Assembly: GCA_900617975.1 (NCBI GenBank)
Contig: UZAE01012569.1
Location: 1 to 29,341, forward strand
From: Rodentolepis nana
Taxonomy: Eukaryota; Platyhelminthes; Cestoda; Cyclophyllidea; Hymenolepididae
Length of the DNA: 29,341 bases
Reading direction: 5' to 3'
Below are positions 9,969-20,600 of the stretch, one piece after another. The notes beneath the pieces were generated by a model that was given only the letters and a program-made list of their open reading frames with translations, was not told the DNA's origin and ran no database searches. Numbering within the stretch: position 1 is the first letter of the stretch; every line of letters starts with the position of its first letter. A program made the position numbers and the translations under genes.

Positions 9969-10052
9969 GTATCTATCGGAAATTGGCCCATATTTAAAAC
10001 AGGACTTCTAGACTCCATTAAATTTGGGAATAGGTGGTTGGAGGAACTGTGA
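9969..10052 (+). CDS. Candidate exon following 9484-9735, unidentified
   Basis: After TTTTTAAAG the frame reads VSIGNWPIFKTGLLDSIKFG and then NRWLEEL, ending at TGA (10050-10052). Just past this stop a different frame continues in coding-like fashion (CEKVNWRILLDLLQKFK), which suggests a frameshift or an unrecognised splice. The phase agrees with the upstream donor at 9736 (intron 233 nt). Confidence 0.28.
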   Translation, partial: VSIGNWPIFKTGLLDSIKFGNRWLEEL

Positions 10053-10599
10053 AAAAGTTAATTGGCGTATATTACTTGATTTACTTCAGAAATTTAAATA
10101 AAGTCGGGATACGTTTGAAAATATTAGTGCAAACGCTAATCTCAAATGAATTAAGCAGGAATATAGAAAGCTCGGTTAAAAAATAAAGTCAGATTATCTG
10201 AAGGTAAACACCCAATTTTAAATATATTTGGTGTTACTTTCTCTAATGATTTCTTGTTCAATAAACAATAAAGCTACTATGTCTAATTTGTGATAGATAC
10301 AAATTTAGTTTCTTATTAAGTCCAACCTAAATAGTATTTGACCTTTCCAACTACGCTTAAAAAGTACATATACTTAATTATAGACTAAAGCGGTTTGGAG
10401 ATCTTATTAGTACGTTTAGAAATCAAGACCTTCACGTCTAGTTTTAACTATGAATTCTTAAGTTAGAAATATTCTCAACAAATACGTGATTAATTTTAAC
10501 ACTTTGATGAAAAGCACTGTTGATCTACTCTTTGTTCTGTAGTAGAGTAAACCGAATTGATTTTTGTAGGTGTCGGAGCACCGAAGGGTATGTCTCAAA
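10053..10599. other. AT-rich region, no feature recognised
   Basis: A few coding-like fragments near 10053-10150 are broken by stops. The rest is AT-rich and featureless. Confidence 0.45.
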
Positions 10600-10717
10600 T
10601 TTATTTATTTATATCAAATGGCGGACTTCATGGTAATAATCATTAGCCCTTTAGTTGACCTCGGACTTCACAGAAGGGAAGAATATCAAAGTCACAAAAT
10701 GTCGAGGAGGGTGGGGG
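10600..10717 (-). repeat. SINE copy D, tail half only
   Basis: The tail end (plus strand TTATTTATTTATATCAAATGG and the body up to GTCGAGGAGGGTGGGGG) stops at the N at 10718. The head half is missing and no TSD partner is present in the window. Confidence 0.8.
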
Positions 10718-10718
10718 N
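10718..10718. other. Single N at a SINE G-run
   Basis: The N follows GTGGGGG within a SINE and is followed by unrelated C-rich sequence. Like N 7111, it marks a break at a homopolymer. Confidence 0.8.
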
Positions 10719-12298
10719 CCTCCCTCAAAGGTGGAATTTGCATCGAGTTTGATGAGACAGGGCAGGTGTGGGCAGGCAGTGTGGTCTTCAGCGTCTCATT
10801 CTATTAGGACAATGGTTTAACACAAAACATACTCTCGCTCACCATGGAATTTGTGTTCTAAATCAGTTTCTTCCAATGTGGGGTTCGGTAATACATTCCG
10901 GGGTCCAATTAAAGAAAAAGAATGCCTGATTTAAGTGCTAAATTGTTAAATGCGTTGAGTAAATTTGGATGTGCGCACTGTTGTCACAGGAAGAATTAAG
11001 CGTGACCAAGATAGAGTGGGGCCATTCATGAAATATTTTGATAACTGAATAGTGGAACAGTCTCAAATACCGTATCTAGGGGAAGAGGGGGTGATAATAG
11101 CATCACAGGTTTATTCAATTTTATGAAGTTGTGGCTGTCGTTTTATTTTAAAATTATTAGTACCACAGTATTTCAAAACAACCTCAATCTTTAATTACGA
11201 GAAGCAACCGATACTGATTGGCAGAAAGTCCAACAAGCGACAAAAGGTTATTGAGAGTAACGTCAGAGTTTCAGATGGTATTCGGGTTGCGTAAGAACTA
11301 CTTACTGTGAAGTTCATATTCCGAAATTCAAGTTTTACTATCGTCACCTGAATTGTTGCGAAGACTTGTCAACCATCTCCGATGTTCTTTTCAGTCCAGA
11401 TGATCGATTTTGTCACTTCACTTCATGTTTCTTTCGACGGCTGGGAAAGCGAAGTGATCTCACTAGAAAATCGATAGCTTCAAGTCATACCATGACAGAA
11501 CTATGGTTATTCATAGAGAATTAGGAATTTTCCAACAGAAACTATCCACCCCGTTAGCGCGTAATCAAAATGAATACTAAACAGGCACTAACATTCTTCT
11601 GTATCTTTTTGTTTACATTATTTGTTATTTTTAATTCATTTATTCGTTAACCTTGTTGCAAGATTTACTTGCATTTCTAGGGTTATTTCATCAGCAGAAA
11701 TCAGGAACATGGTGAGCGGTTGAATAGTCCAATAATGCTTAGATGGGAAGCAATCGAGCTTCCATTGAATGCGAAGTTAGCTATCAGATGCTTCAACTCA
11801 TCTACGCCTTCCATTTAGGTTGTAATGTTTTCATTCAATCGGTTTGTAAAGTAGCCTTACATTCGAAATCTCTAGGTATCCCCTGAATTACTGATGTAAT
11901 ACTTGATTAATGAGCAAATTGAATAGTTCAATTCATGAAGTTTACTTTTTGTAATTCAATTAATTTTGCTTCTAATGATCAAGGTAACGGAAGAACACTA
12001 ATTAGTGAGATTTTAGAAATTATCTGCCAGTTTTTGGTGAAATTGAAATGTTGTACTTAATATTACTGAAGAGAATCTCTTCAGATTCTAATTTAATTAA
12101 TGCAGTGCGGAGACTAATATAACGGTAATGGTTCATTTCATTCGCTCTCCATGTCACAACCAGTGGACAAATACTTGTCATTATGCTTAATATAATGAGC
12201 ATAATTATTTTTCTGTTATTTTCACTTCCGGTTTTAACTAATTGACTTTTCTGCTTCCAGTGCTGAAATACGAAAACTAGTTCCCTTCTTTATTTTTT
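10719..12298. other. Upstream region of the protocadherin-like gene
   Basis: No coding exon or shared repeat was recognised. It should contain the promoter and any 5' non-coding exon of the downstream gene, but no element is clear enough to call. An acceptor-like TTTTCTGCTTCCAG ends at 12260. Confidence 0.45.
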
Positions 12299-12300
12299 AG
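12280..12300 (+). promoter_or_regulatory. Splice acceptor upstream of the start codon (trans-splice or 5' UTR intron)
   Basis: A pyrimidine-rich TTCCCTTCTTTATTTTTTAG ends at 12300, 38 nt before the start ATG. A 4-codon upstream ORF (ATG AAT AAG GAG TAA, 12302-12316) follows at once. In flatworms such a site can receive a spliced leader; an ordinary 5' UTR intron is the alternative. Confidence 0.5.
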
Positions 12301-12338
12301 AATGAATAAGGAGTAAATTGTTTTTGCAAAACATAACA

Positions 12339-14659
12339 ATGGATTATCAAAAACTCTACTTAATACTCTCTCTACTGCAATTTTTAACTAATGCAAATGA
12401 ACTAACTTTCCATTTGGAGGAGGAGGTTTCCAGCGGGAAAGTTGTTGCAACTAACTCAGAGTTGACTCCGCTCCTAGTCAACCCCAATTCCGTTCCACTA
12501 ATCATCAATCGAAAATCACCCGGAGCTTCTAGTTTCACTTTTGTAAAACGGCCCCAATCAGGACTTGAATTAATTGTCTCTGACCGCGTGGACAGAGAAG
12601 TTATTTGCCCATCTAGAAGTGCAGCTTCAGGTGGTCTTCAAATCGACCCCTCTCCACGTTCCACTTTCCATATAGAGGACTCAAGTCGTATGCTTCCTTT
12701 CCGTTCATCATTCCATGACTATGGGGGAATTTCCTCCAATCCCACAACTTCTGACTGCATTGTTTCCCTCCGTGTAGCAAGTAGTGATAAGATTTTTAAT
12801 ATCAAAATTGAAATTTTGGATATAAATGATAATGCTCCCACTTGGAATACGTCAAGTGTTCAGCTTTCGCTGAGAGACGGAGATCCTGCAGGTACTGTAA
12901 TCTACCTACCACTGGCTGAGGATGAGGATATCGGCTTAAATGGAGAGATTACCTACAGTCTGCAAGCACTTGACGATGAAATTGTGAGTACTTATAACAA
13001 TGATCGGCGACAATCTGCATCACAACTGGGCTTATTTGAGTTAATTAAGCATTCGGATCCCCCATTTTCCCAGAGGATTCTATCTCAAAAGACTCCAGAA
13101 CCAAAACTTGCACTGAGAACAAAGACATCAATTGATAGAGAACAGTTGCCCGAAACCATTCGTCTGCTGCTCGTGGCGAGAGATTCCGGCAGTCCGAATC
13201 CACAACAAAGTTCTCTAAAATTAATCATCAATGTCACGGATGTGAATGATAATGCACCAATGTTCGAAAAGTCCATTTACAAGGTGGATATTCTTTCTGA
13301 AGACACTCCAGTCGGGAAAACACTGCTCCAACTTGATGCAAAAGATATGGATAGCGGTCCTAACGCAGAATTAACCTATAGATTTGAGGATAACGGCCAG
13401 TCTATGCTCGATGTAATTAAGCATTTCTTTGAAATCACACCTCGTGGACAGCTTAAGATCCTGCGAAAATTGAATGTGGACAAAATAGATGGAGAAATGA
13501 ATCTACCTTCGTCTTCTCCCATAACCTTCGGTGTTGAAGCTACTGATGGAGCCAGTCCTGCATATGCTCTAACTGGCAGAACAACTGTTCAAATCCAAGT
13601 TAGTGACACTAATGATGAGGCTCCAAGAATCCAGGTTTATCCAGTACGACCGCCTAAAGATCAACCCACCGGAAGTGGAGCTGTCGTAGAAACAACAGCT
13701 CAAGAATACGGCAACACTGAACAACTTCTAGCACTGGTTGAGGTTATTGATCCAGATATGGATGGACTAGACACAGTGGAGTGTCATTTGAAAGGAAGTG
13801 CTGCTGAGTATTTTCAGCTAACATCCACACCATCCAGTTCAGGAAAAGGTGAATATTCCTTAATGACGAATGCGCGCCTTGATCGTGAAACCACTCCAAG
13901 GTTGGAAGTCTCCATTGTATGTCGCGACTCAGCGGGTCATGCAAGCAGACATGATGTAGGGGTAAACCTTCTGGACGTCAATGACAATGCCCCGACTTTT
14001 GATAAACCTTTCTATGAGTTTTACATTGAAGAAAATGATGGCGAAGCGGAAGTGGATGAAGGTCCTTCCCCACTGAATGACAAACGTCCCGTTCGTGGAC
14101 AAGATGGAGAAAACGGAGTCCATGCAAGGGATGCGGATGCTGGTGAGAATTCCAGAATTTCCTACCATCTTGAACCAGACCCGCGGGATCAGTCTTCAGT
14201 ATCTTACTTCTCTATTGATCAGAATACAGGTGCTCTATTTGCTGTTGTGCCATTAGATAGAGAGGCTAAAGGTTGGCATAAATTCATGGTGGTAGCCACT
14301 GACCATGGAGAACCGCCATTATCAGCCAGTGTAGGAGTTTTAGTCCATGTTGAGAATCTGAATGACAACGTGCCCCAATTTATCAATCAATTGGCTCCTG
14401 AAGCTGGTTACTCTTTCTCAGTCGATGAAAATGAACCATCTGGACGCTTCGTTGGGCAAATCACTGCAGTGGATGCTGATGACGGTGAACTTAAGGATGG
14501 CTATGAGGGGTTGGCATGGACGCATTCTGGTAACTATAGGGTTTCAGGAAGTCGAACCAATCAACCCTTGTCAATCAATCGTCTAATTTATACTCTTGGA
14601 AGTGAACCTGACGCGGCTCTATTTCGAATCGACAAGTACTCCGGAAATATAACCACAAG
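12339..14659 (+). CDS. Protocadherin exon 1: signal peptide, EC1 to most of EC6
   Basis: A single 2,321-nt exon codes for residues 1-773 and the first two bases of codon 774. It ends GNITT + AG|gttcgt (phase 2). Reading through the donor into the intron would give an open frame to 14777, but the family match stops at 14659. Potential N-glycosylation sites include NTS at 170, NVT at 298 and NIT at 770. An acidic insertion (residues 564-593) interrupts EC5. Confidence 0.95.
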
Positions 14660-17600
14660 GTTCGTTTTAAATTATTTCTTTCCACTCAAGGAAGTACATC
14701 CGGATGTTATTTATAATGAAATAAAATTAATGGGAATTGGTGACTTTTATGTGAGAATTGCCCAGTTTAGATTGTAGATTAACCGTAAGTATCTGCTTAT
14801 CGTTTTCACCTATTTTTTGAATTTAGTTCATAAAATCACTGAATGGGATTGGTGTCATATTTTCGGAATCGCGTTAATAAACTAACCAAATTGTCAGTGC
14901 GGTCAAAGTTAAAATATAGACTTTTTCTTTATTTAATTTTAGTATCGAATTAATTTATTTTTATTCATTTATTTAAAATGGCAGGCGTTTTGATAGTTAT
15001 CATTAGCCATTTAGCTGACTTCAGGCTTCACAGAGAGGAGGAGGAACAGCAAGGTCACATAAAGTCGAGAGGGAGGATGGAAGAGTGATTCACAGATGTG
15101 ACATAGACAGGCAAAAGAGGAGAGAAAAGGTAAGATGAGTACTGTGAAATGAGTTGAATATAGCATACAGTGGGGGTAGTTTGAAGTCAGAAGTCAACTG
15201 CCGGTTAATTGACTTTTTTGACGTATGAGTACACGTTGCCCAGGTTGTCCTACGTGGAGATAAGTCTATCGCACACTCCCCAGTATCGAATTAGAATAAC
15301 TGCCATATTTAGTCTATTTAGCCCTATTTTCTAACGCGTATTGTACAAAGTTAGAGGTCTTTCACTAACAATTTTTTTCCAACTTTGAAAATCATAAGGC
15401 AAATTGAACCTGAATTAAGTTGGAAGAAGGAACACGGAACTACTCATAAAAGAAAACCACGTTCCATCTTTTAACCTCCTAATGGACAAGTTTGTATATC
15501 GACTCCAAAATCACTATTATTTGTTCTCAATTTCCCTTACAACTTGCGAATTTACTAGTATAAAATGGGAATAAAAACGATGCAATAATGGTTTGTTATT
15601 TTACTTATCATATACTTGAACAGAGAACATTTCTCTTGTTTCAGGTTTTCTCCATTTTTGTCACTTAATGTAACGAAATGCAAAAGTGGTAATTTGTCAC
15701 TTGGATGCCGAAGTCCATTCACCAGAGTTTCAGTTAAACCCAAAATTTGCCCATCTCAAAGGCGTTGCCGTGCCGTACCTATATCTACTTACGTCAAGGA
15801 GCAGTCAAAGTGACTGTGGGAAAGAGGACGGGAATTGGGGGTGGGAGTGATTAAATTGAGAGCGGTACTTTAATTATAGGGGGGGGGGGTCAGGAGGGGG
15901 GTAGACAACCTCCAACTACACGTCAAACTCGCTCCATCCCCTCTTTTGCTCCTCACGAAAATAAGTGCATTATGCGTTCACTTAAATTCTCTCCGACACA
16001 AAAAAACCTCCTATTTCTGCAGACTTTTAATGGAAGTGACATTAAACTCACGTAGAAGGGAGTAATTGTCGCTGTGTTAATTGCTGGGTGTGTAAAAGGA
16101 AAGGGGAAGTAAGATTGCGATAGATATTCTTCTTTTCCCCTCAAGTTTCCTTGACGGACAGCTCATTGCCCCCTCTTCCCTCCAAAACCTGTCCATTTAT
16201 CCACTCAACTACCATTCATCATGCGTTTCGCTTGATTCACCTTCTCTCCATTTCACCCCTTCCTGTAATTAATTCTAATTTGTTGAGCCCGCGTTAGGTT
16301 CTTTGTGTAAACACATTGCTAAAAATTCGCGAGAATAAACGATACAGGAATGTTTACTAATTTGTGAAGCGAAGGCAACGTTTGTTTACATGTGAGTTCT
16401 TGGCCAACTTAACCAAGTGGTTCTTTGAATTGGTAGAAAGGACTTTCAAGAACGATTTCCTTCTACTTGCAAAAGTATTTGGAACAAATTTCATTGGGGA
16501 TTGAGAATTTCAAAATAAAATGCACGCTTTGAGAGGCGCTTGAATCACAGCTAACAGCGGTGTTTGGTTATCGAGGTGGGTTTCAATTTCAATCACCAGC
16601 TGTTAACCACGCGTAAAATGTCGACGAGGGTGATTCGGTTTCATGAAGTGGAGAAGGGGTACTTACACAGTTTACCTTCCAGAATAAGTAAAAAGGAGGA
16701 TGGAGAGAGTGAAGCAAGGTTAATTGGTACATTCCCCAGGCGGTTTTAGGCAGAGCCTGTCTACTGCAGCACGATTCCTATGGACAAGCCGGAGCAAATG
16801 TTGCATTCCTTTTTAGTTCGTTGGTGGATGGGGTGGGGTTGGCAAAAAATGAACAAGATGTTTGGTATGGTGCTAAACGCGCCCCACTTGTGGTCAAAAT
16901 CTTACTGCGCGGCTTTTGTCATTTCGGGTCTTCCAATAGCGTTTCCAAGCACTCATCTTTGGAAGAGGGCAAGCGTCATGGAGTCTCACATTATTGCACT
17001 CAAATTCGGTCATCTTGTTTATTACCAGGGCTAAATCGTTACTGTTGCCCACCTCGATCGACATCGACTTCACAGACATGCAACTTACTCACTGTGCTCA
17101 TACACTTCTGTGTGTCTTTTTGGCTTTGGAACAAACCATTTTACTATGGTGGCCCACTAATATCCCTTAACATACTAAATTCTTTTCCAACGGTTAGAAA
17201 GCTATTCTCAACGTCTAAAATTATTAGTCTTTTTCTTTGTAATTAAATACTGATGGCGTTTTGGATGTTACACCGCTACTTTTGAGTATTGCCTTGCTAG
17301 ATTCAAAAGGTTGGTGCATTACTTTTTATTAAATCTTTCAATTCTGCTTTAGAGAACGCCTAGACCGAGAAAAGCAAAGCACCTATTCGTTCCAAGTATT
17401 TGTCAGTGATGGCTTTTTGCCGGATTCGTCAGTGGAGGCGTCCGTGAACCAACCGTGGAAAAAGTCCTCTAAAAGTCGAATTCATACAATGGTGACTTCT
17501 GTGGTGGTTAATGTGTTAGATCAGAACGATAATCGGCCAACTTTCATTCAACCAAATGCCACTAACCATCTTATCCTGCTTGATCCTACCACCACGCCTG

Positions 17601-20600
17601 GAAAATCAATAATGCAGGTAAAAGTTTTTGAACTCAGTACTGATTTATATTCAACATTCAAATAAATCCAAACTCAATTTTATAAGATTTCATAAAATCA
17701 TCTACAAATTGAAGGTTGACATACTTAATATTATCTCTCATCTTTTCCCTTTTCAAAATGATCTTCTGTAGTTTATCCTTTTGATCCCAAAACTCAACCA
17801 TCTTAGAAATCTTATACCATATTAATTAATCGGCTGCAATAAAGGAATCGTTATTTCTCACTACTATGCAAACATTTTACTTTGGAATGAATCGAAATAA
17901 TGAAGATTTCTGTTAAACAGTTCCTAATGAGCTCTATGTAACCATTTGAAATCTGTACACTTAAAGTTGAGTTAACTGAGATTTGTACTGTGGCCTTGGG
18001 AATATCTTCTATCCGTTAGAAAAGAGTTTTAATAAGCACAATAGGAGTGAAAATGTTTCTGTTTGATTCCCTCATGTTTGCCCTTGTTTCTATCCATCAT
18101 TTTAATTAATTGACTAATGTTGTGTCTTGATTGGTTGATTCCACAGAGCAGTTGAATAGACACAGTCATCAGAGGAGATTTCCGGAATAATTGGATGTTT
18201 TATGTGTTGCCTATTGTTCTCAACTTGTTAATACAATACAAAAGACAGCTAAATTAATTATTTCCCATATGAGACACAGGAAGTTCATTGAGAAAATGGT
18301 CTATAGAATAGAAACACAATTTTGAAATAAAAGAAAGGAGTTCTAGCAAGCACTTCCTGCTTAGTGTCTCAGAAAAAAGGACACGCAAATTTTAAGCTTA
18401 GCTAGTGGGTTGCCTCATTAAGAACTTTCTTTTCCATTTTGCGTGTTTTTTTCACAGCCTTAGGGTATTCTTGGAAAACGTGTTTTTCTTCTAATTCCAT
18501 CCATTTAAAATCTACTTCAAAAGATAAAATTTCAACCATTTTTCCTTCTGCCTTCCTGGAATTTATTCATCGAACTATTGGCGCTATTGCCAATTAGCAG
18601 AAACAATTGCGATTCGATATCAAAGGACAAAGAAGACTGGCATGCAAACGTACAAACAATACCCCGTTTCAATAACGAGTGCATGATTTAGGACGGACGA
18701 ATAAATGGGAGGAAGAATGGAACTACAGAGAGTTTCTAGAATCGGGCCAACTTAGAATACAAAAGCAACAGTCGTCTTTTCTTCTGTTGCAGAGCACTTA
18801 TCGTAAACAACACTTACCTAGTGGACATAGCTTATGCAATATTAAATGGTTCGCCGTAGGTCAAAACTGCAATAACAGTTCTCTTAAATGTCTTATAATT
18901 GTCTTTAAAGCCTTTTTATAATAAGCATTTAAAGATATTTTTCAATAACGCATTTTCTTTTGAAACTGAAGTAAGAGGCTAATTGTTTGTTATGTGAAGT
19001 TCGTGTTTAACTCAGGCGCTATTTACATAACTATTGATAATGCAAACACTGATACTATGGAATCTCAACTATTCTTGTCTTAAGACAAAAGAACCAGAAA
19101 CTGAATTTTCATGTTTTGCCATTTATTTACGCATTGATTGGGGAACAATATGATTTTGATAGGGCTCGGTTATTGTATACATTGACATACTTAGTTGACA
19201 CTTCATCGTCTTCTGTAAAATTCAGTTGTGTCTCTAATTTACTACCCTATTAGAGACAGAAGTGACACTGTTGTCAAATCAATAATTTCTTTGGCGTTTT
19301 GACCAATATCTCGTAGTCTTCTAGGTTAGCGGCCATCTGTGATATTTTTAAACCGTGCGAAAATTTGTTATAAAGTTTGCGGATTTGAGGAAAGGAATAG
19401 GGTTCATCTTATCTGTGGGACTTAGGTAACAATTTCGTTTTACTTTCTAGATAATTGCCACGGATGCAGATGAGGGAGAAAATGCCAGGGTGACCTATAA
19501 AATTGATGATGGAAATGCTGGAAGTAACTTCTTTCTCGCACCAGTTGAAGGTCTGCTCTATTTGAATGGGTTAATTCCACGGAGAACGATTGAAAAGGCC
19601 ATATACGCATCTGAAACCGCTGCATCGAATTCAGCATCAATTTCTTCTAGTTTATTGAAAAAGTCAGCCATAGATAGTGCTGAAGGAGTCAAAGATGATT
19701 CCCCGGAAGTTCCAGCTTATCCTACTTTCGTTCTTAAAATAGAGGCCTGTGATGCCGGCACTCCAAAACAATGCTCATACTTCCCAAACCTTCAAATTCA
19801 GGTAAGAAAGATTACTATGTATATATCCATTCGTTCACACAGATAATATACATTGGACTGTTTAGTCAGACAGATACGTAGCTAAGGTGGAGAATAAAAT
19901 AAGCTTCTTTTTCAGTCACTGGAAGCCCATGTTGTTACTCATAGCACATAAATCACAACAAAATACCTTCAATCCCATTGAGAGAAGTTTTTTGATTGAA
20001 ACGAGAGAGACATCTACACCCTAACCTTGATCAGAACATTAAGTTGATCCTGAAATTCGATTTGGTATCAAGACAGTTATACTCAAATCTCTTTCCCTTT
20101 ATTCTCTTTGCGCATGCGGTCGAATACCGATTGATCCATCTATTGAATCAATACTTTGAACATAGCAACCGAAACAATTTGTTTACTCTATTATCAATAT
20201 AAGTACTTTCTTATGTAAAGTTGAACTATTTCTTCGGCATCTCCAAATAGGTTACCAAACTTACAACTTTATCTTTTTTACCCATTGTCTGAGTTTGGAG
20301 ACATTTTTTTGTGTAAAATAAAGATGGCAAAAGATATTTTTTATTCATTTCATTGACACTTTATCTACCATTCACAAACCGGAAATTAAAGATCATATTT
20401 GTCTAACCCGATGTTGTTTGTTTTAAAATTTTCAGACAAAAAGGAAGTTATCTAATTCTAATTTACTTGGGTGTTATTACTTACAGTAATGTAAAGATTA
20501 CAAATTTTGGTCACGTTTAGTATGGTAGTAGTTAACTATCCCACGTAAGGTGAGTTGAGAGAAACGGCGGCTGCAAAGCTAACCTTCTATGAAATCTACA

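Larger units (their letters stand above)
14660..17352 (+). other. Protocadherin intron 1
   Basis: A 2,693-nt intron containing SINE copy E and a G-run/CT-rich area around 15879-16260. The plus-strand ORF 16821-17246 (141 codons) has no recognisable domain, lacks splice context and is judged chance. Confidence 0.8.

Noticed and set aside
14660..14777. Continuation of the large cadherin ORF past 14659
   Set aside because: Cadherin similarity stops at the donor, and exon 2 resumes the EC6 repeat in the right phase. The extension is intron read-through.
16821..17246. 141-codon plus-strand ORF in protocadherin intron 1
   Set aside because: No recognisable domain, low-complexity runs, no splice or promoter context, and overlapping ORFs in other frames of similar quality. 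Most likely chance.
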